NCBI RefSeq assembly: GCF_036345155.1
Contig: NZ_CP107772.1
Coordinates: forward strand, 6,138,001-6,202,000
From: Streptomyces sp. NBC_00582
GTDB lineage: Bacteria; Actinomycetota; Actinomycetes; Streptomycetales; Streptomycetaceae
Length of the DNA stretch: 64,000 bases
Direction of reading: 5' to 3'
Position numbers and translations under genes: made by a program. The notes beneath the pieces were generated by a model. That model saw only the letters and a program-made list of their open reading frames with translations. It was not told the DNA's origin and did no database searches. Numbering within the stretch: position 1 is the first letter of the stretch; every line of letters starts with the position of its first letter. Of the stretch, positions 10,423 to 18,142 are shown piece by piece.

Positions 10423-11700
10423 TCAGGTCTGGCGGATTATCGATGTCGCGATCTCGCCCGCCCGGACGGCGGTGTTGGAGAGCAGCCCCGCGCTCAGGCC
10501 GTGGCTGCCCTCGGTGCCGGCGCCGTGCAGATAGATGCCGCAGCGCAGCACCGACGAGGTGCGGACCCGGTAGTCGCGGTCCAGGTACAGACCGCCGCTC
10601 TCGTCCTTCTTGCACTCGTCGGCCAGGTCGCCGAGCAGCGGCAGGGGATCGGCGGGCCGGTAGCCGGTGGCGTAGACGACCCCGTCCACCACCAGTCGCG
10701 TCACCTCACCGGTGACCAGCGACTCCACCTCCACCTCGACGCCGTCGGCGGTCTCCGTGCAGGCACGCACCCGTGACACGCGGTGGACGTGCAGCCGTGG
10801 CCGGCCCTGCACCTCCTCGAGGTAGACGCGCCGGAACAGCTCCTGGCTCAGATCCAGGTCGACGACCGCGTAGTTGGTGTTGCCGTGGTACCCGAGCAGC
10901 GCCTCCTTGGTCTGCTCCGGGGCGTGGAAGAAGTCGTCGACGGCGGCCGGGTCGAAGATGCCGTTCGCGAAGGGGCTGTCGTCGGCGACGCTGTAGCCGT
11001 AGCGGGCGTGGACGGTGTGCACGGCCGCGTCGCCGTGGGTGCGGTGCAGGTAGTCGGCGCACTCGGCGGCGCTCTGCCCCGCGCCGACGACCAGGTACCG
11101 CCCGTGCCGGGGGGTGCCGAGGCCGTGGGTGAGCAGCTGCGAGCTGTGCCGGATCCGCGCCGAGGGGGTGACGCCCGGCGGCAGGTGGGGGGTCATCCCC
11201 GTGCCGAGCACGACGTTGCGTGCCCGCTGGACCTGCCGGGCGCCGTCCGCGTCCCGCGTGACGACCTCGACGAGGTCGACGTGACCGTCCGGGCCCTGCA
11301 CCGGGCGGATGCCCTCGACCGTCGAGCCGTAGGAGACGTGCGCGTCGAACTGCGCCGCCGACCAGCCCAGGTAGTCGTGGAACTCGACACGGTACGGGTA
11401 CAGCATCTTGCTGTTGATGAACGCCGGCATCCTGCCGTGGGCGTGCAGATAGGCGAGGAACGTGTGGCGGCTGCCGGGATTGCGCATCGTCGCGAGGTCC
11501 TTGAGGAACGAGACCTGCATCGTGGCGCCCTCGATCAGCATGCCGGTGTGCCAGCCGAAGCTCGCCTGCCGCTCGTGGAAGGCCATGGTGGTCGGTGCGT
11601 CGGACTCCTCGAGGGCGATCGCCAGGGCGAGGTTCGCGGGTCCGAACCCGACCCCCGCGACATCCACGGTACGGGTGTTCGGCAGAGCGGCGGCTGTCAC
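10423..11700 (-). CDS. L-ornithine N5-monooxygenase-like flavoenzyme (KtzI type)
   Basis: 425-residue class B N-hydroxylating monooxygenase with FAD motif GVGFGPANLALAIAL near the N-terminus, NADPH motif VVGAGQSAAECADYL mid-protein, and C-terminal ATGYRP. It starts at GTG 11700. It is the first gene of the minus-strand operon, 14 nt before the KtzT-A fusion. That gene order supports ornithine as substrate and N5-hydroxyornithine as product, the precursor of piperazate. The substrate itself cannot be proved from sequence, since lysine- and ornithine-specific members share these motifs. Confidence 0.9.
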   Translation of the reverse strand: MTAAALPNTRTVDVAGVGFGPANLALAIALEESDAPTTMAFHERQASFGWHTGMLIEGATMQVSFLKDLATMRNPGSRHTFLAYLHAHGRMPAFINSKMLYPYRVEFHDYLGWSAAQFDAHVSYGSTVEGIRPVQGPDGHVDLVEVVTRDADGARQVQRARNVVLGTGMTPHLPPGVTPSARIRHSSQLLTHGLGTPRHGRYLVVGAGQSAAECADYLHRTHGDAAVHTVHARYGYSVADDSPFANGIFDPAAVDDFFHAPEQTKEALLGYHGNTNYAVVDLDLSQELFRRVYLEEVQGRPRLHVHRVSRVRACTETADGVEVEVESLVTGEVTRLVVDGVVYATGYRPADPLPLLGDLADECKKDESGGLYLDRDYRVRTSSVLRCGIYLHGAGTEGSHGLSAGLLSNTAVRAGEIATSIIRQT

Positions 11701-11877
11701 GGTGGGATCACTTCCAGTCGCGTCCGGTCCGGTTTCGTCGCGGGATCGTATCCACAGCGCCGCCGCTCAGTGAAGGTACGCATGCGCGGCGTGAACACCC
11801 GTGCCGCAGCGGGACGGACCTCGTTACCGTCGGGCTGATTCGCCCTCAACACCCTTACGGATCAGGGAGGTTGTCTC
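11701..11877. promoter_or_regulatory. Divergent intergenic region
   Basis: 177 nt between the divergently transcribed N-hydroxylase and KAS III genes. It must hold promoters for both. I see a good ribosome binding site (AGGGAGG, 11864-11870) before the KAS III GTG but no convincing -35/-10 pair or operator palindrome. Confidence 0.5.
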
Positions 11878-12876
11878 GTGCGTTGGAGCGATGTGTACGT
11901 GCGGTCCTGTGCGGTGGCGCTGGGGGAGGGGGAGCCGGTGGAGGCCGCGGTGGCGGCCGGACGGTACGACCCGGCGGTCCGTGAGGCACACGGGTACGAG
12001 TCGATCGCGGTCGCGGGTGACACCTGCGCCGCGGACCTGGCCGTGGACGCCGCGCGCGTCGCGATCGCCCGGTCCGGCGTCGACCCGGCCGCCATCGGCG
12101 TGTTCGTCCACGCGTACGTCGACGAGCAGGGCCCGCAGGGCGTCTCGGAGCCGGCCACCTACGTCCAGGGCATGGCCCACGACGGCCGGGCCCGGGCTCT
12201 GGGGCTGCGGCAGGGCTGCAACGGTGCGATCGCCTCGCTGGAGGTCGGCGCGCTGTACGCGTCCGCGGGCACGACGGCCGTGCTGACCTCGGCGGCCAGG
12301 TACGCGGGGGAGAACGACCGGTACCGCGACGACCAGGGCGGGGTGCCCGCGGACGGCGCGACCGCGATGGTCCTGGACCGCGGGGACGGCGTCGCACGGC
12401 TCCTCGCCACCGAGATCGTCGGTGACGGCCGGTACAGCGCGCTGAGCGCACTCGACCCCGACGCCTTCGGCAGCCGTGAGGAGTTCCGCCGGGCGCAGCG
12501 CCGGCGCGTCATGTCGATGATGCGGACGATGACCGAGGCCAGGGGCGACTGCGTGCGGGCCGCGCTCGCCGACGCCGGGGTCCGGGCGGGTGACGTGACG
12601 CACTGGCTCCTGCCGTACACCGGGCGGTTCCTGATCGACCGCGAGTTCTGCGCCGAGTTCGGGATCGACGACAAACGCACGACCTGGGACCTGGGACGCA
12701 CGGTCGGTCATCTGCTCAGCGGCGGTGACTCGGTCGTCGGACTCACCCATCTGCTGCAGACGGGCGGCGCGGCGCCCGGGGACCGGGTCGTGCTGCTGGG
12801 CGACTCCACCGGATTCGCCTTCGGCTGCGCCGTGCTGGAGATCCTCACGGAGCCCGCGTGGCAGGCCGGCGCCTGA
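11878..12876 (+). CDS. KAS III-like acyltransferase, divergent active site
   Basis: 332-residue thiolase-fold protein of the ketoacyl synthase III family. Cys114 is in GLRQGCNGAIASLEVG, the nucleophile position. The catalytic His segment of KAS III is replaced by HWLLPYTGR, and the usual Asn position reads TVGHLLSGGD, so the Cys-His-Asn triad is not intact. Relatives with altered triads, such as CerJ and the A33853 enzyme BomK, transfer acyl groups to O or N and do not extend fatty acids. It is the only plus-strand gene in this stretch and sits opposite the piperazate operon. The GTG start has AGGGAGG 7 nt upstream. Acyl transfer onto an amine or hydroxylamine is a reasonable guess. Confidence 0.8.
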   Translation: MRWSDVYVRSCAVALGEGEPVEAAVAAGRYDPAVREAHGYESIAVAGDTCAADLAVDAARVAIARSGVDPAAIGVFVHAYVDEQGPQGVSEPATYVQGMAHDGRARALGLRQGCNGAIASLEVGALYASAGTTAVLTSAARYAGENDRYRDDQGGVPADGATAMVLDRGDGVARLLATEIVGDGRYSALSALDPDAFGSREEFRRAQRRRVMSMMRTMTEARGDCVRAALADAGVRAGDVTHWLLPYTGRFLIDREFCAEFGIDDKRTTWDLGRTVGHLLSGGDSVVGLTHLLQTGGAAPGDRVVLLGDSTGFAFGCAVLEILTEPAWQAGA

Positions 12877-12902
12877 CGCCGGGAAGACCCGCTGACAAAC
12901 GG

Positions 12903-12937
12903 CCGGGCTGCCGCCCACAGTGTGAGCGGCAGCCCGG
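12903..12937. terminator. Bidirectional terminator
   Basis: Perfect 12-bp stem CCGGGCTGCCGC / GCGGCAGCCCGG with an 11-nt loop between converging genes. Confidence 0.8.
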
Positions 12938-12954
12938 TACGCGTGCGGGGGCGG

Positions 12955-13710
12955 TCACCCCGCAGGGGTCGGCAGGTGCGCCCGGAGCCGCTCCGTGACC
13001 ACCGTGCGCACCCCGTCCCAGTGGTCGTCGAGATAGAAGTGCCCGCCGGGAAAGACCCGCAGGTCGAACGGGCCGGTGGTGTGGGCCGCCCACGCGGCCG
13101 CGTCGTCGACCGGCACGAAGCCGTCGGCGTCGCCGGTCAGGGACACCACCGGGCACGCCACCGTACGGCCGTCGTACCGGTAGGACTCCAGCGTCCGGTA
13201 GTCCGCGCGCAGCGCGGACAGTACGAGCGCCCGCATGTCCGCGTGGTCCAGCAGCCGTGCGTCGGTGCCGTCCAGCGCGGCGAGTTCCGTGATCAGCTCC
13301 TCGTCGGTCGCCGCGGGCGAGTGCCCGGGAAGCGGCCGGCCCGGCGACCGCGCCCCCGACGCGAACAGCGCCAGCGGCCCGGCCCCCTCGGCCTCCAGCC
13401 GCTTGGCCACCTCGAACGCCAGCAGCGCGCCCATGCTGTGCCCGAACAGCGCCACCGGCCGGTCCCGTGCGCCCCGCAGCGCGGCGAGGGTGCGCTCGGT
13501 CAGCTCCGCGAAGTCGGCGACGCCCGGCTCGTTGACGCGGCCCTGCCGGCCGGGATACTGCACGGCCAGCACCTCGGCCACGGGGAACAGCGCCGCCATC
13601 GGCCGGTAGTAGCTCGCGGACCCACCGGCGTGCGGGAAGCACACCACCTGCACCGGCGCCTCGGGCGCCGCCCGGTGACGGCGGATCCACTCACTGTGTC
13701 CGTCGGTCAT
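12955..13710 (-). CDS. Type II thioesterase
   Basis: 251-residue alpha/beta-hydrolase of the editing thioesterase family (GrsT/RifR type). It clears misprimed or stalled acyl groups from carrier proteins. Features are FPHAGGSASYYRPM near residue 25, the canonical nucleophile elbow GHSMGA (Ser92), and a late Asp/His pair (GDADGF, GGHFYL). It lies 18 nt after the MFS gene as the last gene of its operon. The canonical Ser contrasts with the two other thioesterase homologues in the window, which carry Cys. Confidence 0.93.
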   Translation of the reverse strand: MTDGHSEWIRRHRAAPEAPVQVVCFPHAGGSASYYRPMAALFPVAEVLAVQYPGRQGRVNEPGVADFAELTERTLAALRGARDRPVALFGHSMGALLAFEVAKRLEAEGAGPLALFASGARSPGRPLPGHSPAATDEELITELAALDGTDARLLDHADMRALVLSALRADYRTLESYRYDGRTVACPVVSLTGDADGFVPVDDAAAWAAHTTGPFDLRVFPGGHFYLDDHWDGVRTVVTERLRAHLPTPAG

Positions 13711-13728
13711 GACTCCTCGTTCGTCGTC

Positions 13729-15015
13729 TCACACATGGGCGGGCTGCTTCGGGACCGGTCCGGTGATACGGCCGTCGGGGGCGCGCCGGACCGCGCGGAT
13801 GCCGGGCACCAGCGGGGTGAGGGAGCACGGGACGACGATCATCACGGCGGCGATCAGCAGTGTCTCGGCCTGCCCGGCCTGCGACGCCAGCGGCCCCACC
13901 AGGGCGAGGCCGGCCGGCGCGGCCACCGTGGAGATCAACCAGTCGTACGACTCGACCCGCGACATCACCTCTTCGGGGATGAGCTGTTGCATCGACGCCT
14001 GCCACAGCGCGTCCAGGAACAGGGTCGCCGCACCGCTGAGGAACGCCGCGCCCACCACGACCCACAGGGGCATGGGCACCGCGAGCGCCAGCAGCGGCAC
14101 CGCGGTCAGGACCAGCGCGAGGTTGCCGACGATCAGCGGCCTGCTCGGCTCCAGCCGCAGCGCGACGAACCCGCCCGTGAGGGCGCCGGCCGCGAAACCC
14201 GAGACGATGACGCCCCAGGCGGACGGCCCGCCGAGCGAGGTGTCCGCGATCGCCGGGCCGAGCACGTAGTACGCCGCGACCGCCAGGTTCTGCAGCATGT
14301 GCACGATCATGTTGAGCCACAGCCACCGGCGGATCGACAACTCGCGCCAGCCGGTGCCCAGATCGCGCCAGAACGTCTCGGGCGCCGGGATGGTGCGCGG
14401 GGCCAGCCGCAGCATCCCCAGCGACACGGCGCTGACGATGAACGTGACGGCGTCCAGGGCCAGCACCAGTCCCGGCCCCCACAACGCGATCACCACACCG
14501 GCCAGCGCCGGGCTCAGCACCGTGGAGGCGCTGATGCAGAACGTCATCAGCGCGTTGCCGCGCTGGAGCTGCTCCGGCGGCATGATCTCCGCCATCAGGC
14601 CCCGGGAGGCCGGGCCGAAGAACGCCTGGGCGCCGCCGAAGATCGCGGCTCCGGCGGCCAGGTGCCACACCTGGGCCGAACCGTCCAGCAGGAGGACGGC
14701 CAGCACGAGCTGGGCGGCCGCGCGGATCAGATCGGACGTCAGCATCAGGACCTGACGCCGCATCCGGTCCGCCCACACGCCGCCGGCCAGCGTGAACAGG
14801 ACCTGCGTCAGGACCTGAGCGGTCATCACCAGACCGATGTCGGTGACCGAGCCGTCCACCGCCAGCACGGCGAAGATCAGCGCCACCTTGGTCATCCCGC
14901 CGCCGGCGGCCGACACGGCCTGCCCGGTCCACAGGATGCGGAACTCCCGTATCGAGAACGGCGCCAGCGCCTCCGACAGGGCGCGCCGCCTGCTGCGGTT
15001 CCTCTCCTTCGGCAT
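13729..15015 (-). CDS. MFS exporter (EntS/MFS_3 type)
   Basis: 428-residue integral membrane protein with about 12 hydrophobic helices. It has the MFS loop-2/3 signature as GGVWADRMRRQ near residue 83 and a short basic N-terminus (MPKERNRSRRR). The family includes siderophore and macrolide exporters; it is the only transporter gene seen in the window, so it is the prime candidate for product export. The ATG has GGGGGAG upstream and overlaps the stop of a 39-codon ORF (TGATG), implying translational coupling to it. Confidence 0.92.
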   Translation of the reverse strand: MPKERNRSRRRALSEALAPFSIREFRILWTGQAVSAAGGGMTKVALIFAVLAVDGSVTDIGLVMTAQVLTQVLFTLAGGVWADRMRRQVLMLTSDLIRAAAQLVLAVLLLDGSAQVWHLAAGAAIFGGAQAFFGPASRGLMAEIMPPEQLQRGNALMTFCISASTVLSPALAGVVIALWGPGLVLALDAVTFIVSAVSLGMLRLAPRTIPAPETFWRDLGTGWRELSIRRWLWLNMIVHMLQNLAVAAYYVLGPAIADTSLGGPSAWGVIVSGFAAGALTGGFVALRLEPSRPLIVGNLALVLTAVPLLALAVPMPLWVVVGAAFLSGAATLFLDALWQASMQQLIPEEVMSRVESYDWLISTVAAPAGLALVGPLASQAGQAETLLIAAVMIVVPCSLTPLVPGIRAVRRAPDGRITGPVPKQPAHV

Positions 15016-15134
15016 CAGCGTGCTCCCCCTCGTGCCGGGGCGGGGGAGGGAACGCGAGGCTGGTCGCTGTACTGCGGGGTCACGGGCAGATTCCTGTCTC
15101 GGATCACGGGGGGACTGAACAGCGTGGCGCTCAT
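15015..15134 (-). CDS. Putative 39-residue small protein, coupled to both neighbours
   Basis: Short ORF beginning MSATLFSPPVIRDRN and ending RVPSPAPARGGAR. Its ATG overlaps the aminotransferase stop (ATGA) and its TGA overlaps the MFS start (TGATG). AGGAG lies 7 nt upstream, complement of 15142-15146. This placement is strong support for translation. The peptide is Pro/Arg/Ser-rich with no Cys, no membrane segment and no domain I recognise. It could be a coupling leader, a small accessory protein or a vestige. Function unknown. Confidence 0.6.
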   Translation of the reverse strand: MSATLFSPPVIRDRNLPVTPQYSDQPRVPSPAPARGGAR

Positions 15135-16393
15135 GATCGTGCTCCTGCGGCCCGCCCGAGCACCACACGGACGGACGTCTCGAGGATCTCGAGCCCCTCG
15201 GACAGTTCCGCGTCGGACACCGTCAGCGGCGGCAGCAGCTTGACGACCTCGTCCTGCGGACCGGCGGTCTCCACCAGCAGGCCCCGCGCGAACGCCTCGT
15301 CGGCCACCGCGTCGGCCGCCCCCGCGCCGACCACCAGACCCTGCAGAAGTCCGCGGCCCCGGGTGGACAGACCCGCCTCGGGGTGGGCGTTGACGATGTC
15401 CTGCAGGGCGTTGCGGACCCACTCGCCGCGGGCGCGCGTCGACTTCTCCAGCGCGTCGTCCCGCCAGTAGGCGGCGAGCGCCGCCGTGGCGGTGACGAAC
15501 GCCGGGTTCACCCCGCGGAACGTGCCGCTGTGGGCGCCCGGCCGCCAGACGTCGAGGTCGGGGCGGACCAGGGTGAGCGCGAGCGGCAGGCCGTAGCCGC
15601 CGATGGACTTCGACAGGCAGATCAGGTCGGGCACGATGCCCGCGTCCTCGAAGCTGAAGAACGGGCCGGTCCGTCCGCAGCCCGCCTGGATGTCGTCGAC
15701 GATCAGCAGGATCTCGTGGCGCCGGCACAGGTCCGCGAGCGCCCGCAGCCACTCGGTGCTCGCCACGTTCACGCCGCCCTCGGCCTGCACGGTCTCCACG
15801 ATCACCGCGGCCGGCCGGTCCAGCCCGCTGCCCGGGTTGGCCAGCAGCCGCGCCAGGTGCTCCGGGTGGGGGTGCCCGTCGTGGCCGTCGAACGGCACCG
15901 GGGTCGCACCCGTGAGCGGCACACCGGCGGAGCGGCGGTGCAGGGGGTTGCCGGTGACCGCGAGCGCGCCGAGCGTCGCGCCGTGGAAGGAGTTGGTGAA
16001 GTGCACGACCTCGCTGCGGCCGGTGACCGTGCGGGCCAGCTTCAGGGCCGCCTCGACGGCGTTGGCGCCGCCCGGACCCGGGAAGATCACCTTGTGGTCC
16101 AGGCCCCGGGGCTGCAGCAGCACCTCGACGAGCGTCTCCAGCAGGGCGTGCCGCGCGGTGGTGAACATGTCGAGCGCGTGGGTGACGCCGTCGTTGGCGA
16201 CGTAGTCCAGCAGCGCCCGCTTGAGCACCGGGTTGTTGTGCCCGTAGTTCAGCGAGCCGGCCCCGGCGAAGAAGTCCAGCCAGCTACGGCCCTCCTCGGA
16301 GTGCAGGCGGCTGCCGGTGGCGCGGGAGAAGACGACCGGCCAGCGCCTGCTGTAGGACCGCACGCCCGACTCGTGCTGGTCGAAGATGCTCAT
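15131..16393 (-). CDS. Class III aminotransferase, EctB-like (L-2,4-diaminobutyrate synthesis)
   Basis: 420-residue PLP fold-type I aminotransferase. Close agreement with EctB runs along its length: SIFDQHESGVRSYSR at the N-terminus, FFAGAGSLNYGHNNP, DGVTHALDMFTT, FHGATLGALAVTGN, the VDDIQAGCGRTG segment, and SKSIGGYGLPL with the PLP Lys. EctB converts aspartate semialdehyde and glutamate to L-2,4-diaminobutyrate (Dab). No ectA or ectC is near, so Dab would serve as an NRPS building block, not for ectoine. This agrees with two adenylation domains in the cluster that have acidic, diamino-acid-type pockets. Confidence 0.9.
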   Translation of the reverse strand: MSIFDQHESGVRSYSRRWPVVFSRATGSRLHSEEGRSWLDFFAGAGSLNYGHNNPVLKRALLDYVANDGVTHALDMFTTARHALLETLVEVLLQPRGLDHKVIFPGPGGANAVEAALKLARTVTGRSEVVHFTNSFHGATLGALAVTGNPLHRRSAGVPLTGATPVPFDGHDGHPHPEHLARLLANPGSGLDRPAAVIVETVQAEGGVNVASTEWLRALADLCRRHEILLIVDDIQAGCGRTGPFFSFEDAGIVPDLICLSKSIGGYGLPLALTLVRPDLDVWRPGAHSGTFRGVNPAFVTATAALAAYWRDDALEKSTRARGEWVRNALQDIVNAHPEAGLSTRGRGLLQGLVVGAGAADAVADEAFARGLLVETAGPQDEVVKLLPPLTVSDAELSEGLEILETSVRVVLGRAAGARS

Positions 16394-16459
16394 GGAAGCC
16401 CCTTCCCTGTCGGAGGAGTAGCGCGGCCGAAGCCCGGCCTTCGCTACGAGATGCGTGCG

Positions 16460-17365
16460 CTACGAGATGTAGGAGTAGTAGGAGCGCAGTCCCGGCAGCA
16501 GCAGGCCGCGTGGCAGGCCGGCGACGACCCCGAGCGCGAACAGCAGGTTGTACCGCAGGTTCTTCAGCGGCATGCCCTCGCGCACCGCGGCGACGCCGCG
16601 CAGTGCGCTCGCGCGGTCGTGCCAGTCGATGTTGAACGAGATCGACGCGCCGGGCGAGGTGACCTTGTGCAGCGTCCCGGGCGGCATGTAGAAGACGTCC
16701 CCCGCTTCGACGTCGCACGTCAGCACCGTCGCGTCGGCGAAGAGCGGGTACCGGTCGAGATCCGGCGCCTCCGGATCCACCGCGGCCCAACGCCAGTTGT
16801 ACGTGTAGCACTTGTCGCGCTCGGCGTCGGCCACCATGACGAACCGCTTGGAGCCCTTGATCTGGAAGAACAGGTTGTGGGTGAGCAGGGTGTCGAAGTG
16901 CAGCGGGGTCACCGCGTGCGAGGGCCCCACGAAGAACTGCGTGAACGTCCACCACCGGTCGCGGAAGAACGCCGGGAAGTAGTCGGCGGGGAACGGCTCC
17001 AGGTCGCGGCGCAGCGCCGGGATCGTCGACAGCAGCGGCACGTCGTGCAGGTAGCCGGGCGGATCGCCGGCGTCGTCCCCCCGGGCGACCGCGGCGTCCC
17101 ACGCGGCGAGGTCACGGGCGTAGTCGGCGAGGCGGACGACCGCGGTGCGGCCCGCGGAGACGGTGCCGACCTTGACGCGGACCCGCTGCTCGGGCGCCAC
17201 CTCGGCGAGACGGGCGGCCGACCAGGTGGACACCGCGGGCATGTGCGCGGCCGCGCCCCGCATCACCACCGGCCTGCGCCCCAGGTACACGGCGCGGAAC
17301 TCCTCGGGGCTCAGCTCGGTCCGCACGTCCACGGGGACCGGTTGGGCCGTCGTTGTCACTGACAT
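16460..17365 (-). CDS. JmjC/cupin_8-type Fe(II)/2-oxoglutarate-dependent oxygenase
   Basis: 301-residue cupin-like protein. The metal facial triad is visible as His156-x-Asp158 (TPLHFDTLLTHNLFFQ) and His233 (MPPGTLHKVTS), with KGSKRF typical of the family near residue 170. Members hydroxylate amino acid or peptide side chains. As first gene of the operon that makes Dab it is a candidate hydroxylase for a free or carrier-bound amino acid of this pathway. The ATG is preceded by GAGGAGA. Substrate unknown. Confidence 0.82.
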   Translation of the reverse strand: MSVTTTAQPVPVDVRTELSPEEFRAVYLGRRPVVMRGAAAHMPAVSTWSAARLAEVAPEQRVRVKVGTVSAGRTAVVRLADYARDLAAWDAAVARGDDAGDPPGYLHDVPLLSTIPALRRDLEPFPADYFPAFFRDRWWTFTQFFVGPSHAVTPLHFDTLLTHNLFFQIKGSKRFVMVADAERDKCYTYNWRWAAVDPEAPDLDRYPLFADATVLTCDVEAGDVFYMPPGTLHKVTSPGASISFNIDWHDRASALRGVAAVREGMPLKNLRYNLLFALGVVAGLPRGLLLPGLRSYYSYIS

Positions 17366-17741
17366 CTCTCCTCACGTCTTCCGCGTCTGCTGCTGTCCAA
17401 GTGGAGCGCGGCGTCGGTCGAACAGGGTGCGGTGACCACTCCGGGAACAGCTCGTCGTCTTCCGGACGACGGGACTTATGGGAGCCCTTGTGTCGCGGTC
17501 CGAGGATTCCCAGGTGTGGCCATATGGTCAAGGGAGATTGCGGCGTCCGCAGTTGACCACCGGCGTTCCGTGTTTCTTGACACTCGGAAACGGCCTGACC
17601 TAGCTTCTAGCCCAGCCGAACAGCGGAGAATGCATTTCCTGACCACCCGGACGGGCGGCAGTTGAATATCCGCGGCCCACTCTGCCGATAGTGCATCCCG
17701 CCGCTCTCCGATCGGGAACGACTGTAGGAGACTCTGATCTG
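17366..17741. other. 376-nt divergent intergenic region
   Basis: Non-coding stretch between the divergent cupin and mbtH genes, visibly richer in A/T than its surroundings. It holds the probable mbtH promoter listed separately and must also drive the minus-strand cupin operon. I see no small ORF with a convincing ribosome binding site and no extended palindrome. Confidence 0.6.
17577..17606 (+). promoter_or_regulatory. Probable vegetative promoter of the mbtH-NRPS operon
   Basis: TTGACA (17577-17582), an 18-nt spacer and TAGCTT (17601-17606), close to the HrdB-type consensus. It lies about 130 nt upstream of the mbtH start and is the best promoter-like sequence I found in the window. Confidence 0.6.
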
Positions 17742-18119
17742 ATGTTCGACGACGAGAACGCCCAGTACCTCGTGGTGATAAACGGCGAGGAACAGTACTC
17801 GATCTGGCCGGCCGTCCGTGAAGTGCCGTCCGGATGGACGGCCTTGGGCGGCCCCCGCCCCCGCCAGGAATGCCTCGACCACATCGAACGGGAATGGACC
17901 GACATGCGCCCGAAGAGTGTGCGTGACGCCCTCGAAAATGCCGGATCTCTCATCGCACAAGGAAGTCGAATGGTTCTCTCGCAGCTGGTGGACGCCGATG
18001 AACTGAAGGCCATGTCCCCGGAGGAGCTCCGTAATATGCTGGCCAGCCTCGACGACGACCTGATCTACGGCGAGGACGGCGAGGTCATCGAGCACACCCC
18101 GGGTTCTGAAACGGCCTAG
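17742..18119 (+). CDS. MbtH-like NRPS chaperone with C-terminal extension
   Basis: 125 residues, of which the first 65 or so are a standard MbtH-like domain (NGEEQYSIWP, GW, CLDHIEREWTDMRPKS). MbtH proteins bind and activate adenylation domains. The family is usually about 70 residues; here an acidic helical tail of about 55 residues (ALENAGSLIAQGSRM onward, ending in EHTPGSETA) follows. The ATG has TAGGAG upstream. It is first in the main NRPS operon and likely serves the adenylation domains in trans as well. The tail has no domain I recognise. Confidence 0.93.
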   Translation: MFDDENAQYLVVINGEEQYSIWPAVREVPSGWTALGGPRPRQECLDHIEREWTDMRPKSVRDALENAGSLIAQGSRMVLSQLVDADELKAMSPEELRNMLASLDDDLIYGEDGEVIEHTPGSETA

Positions 18120-18142
18120 TCGGTTTCTCTGGGAAAAGTGAA

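Noticed and set aside
15131..16393. Ectoine biosynthesis
   Set aside because: The aminotransferase is EctB-like but ectA, ectC and ectD are absent; Dab supply for the NRPS explains it better.
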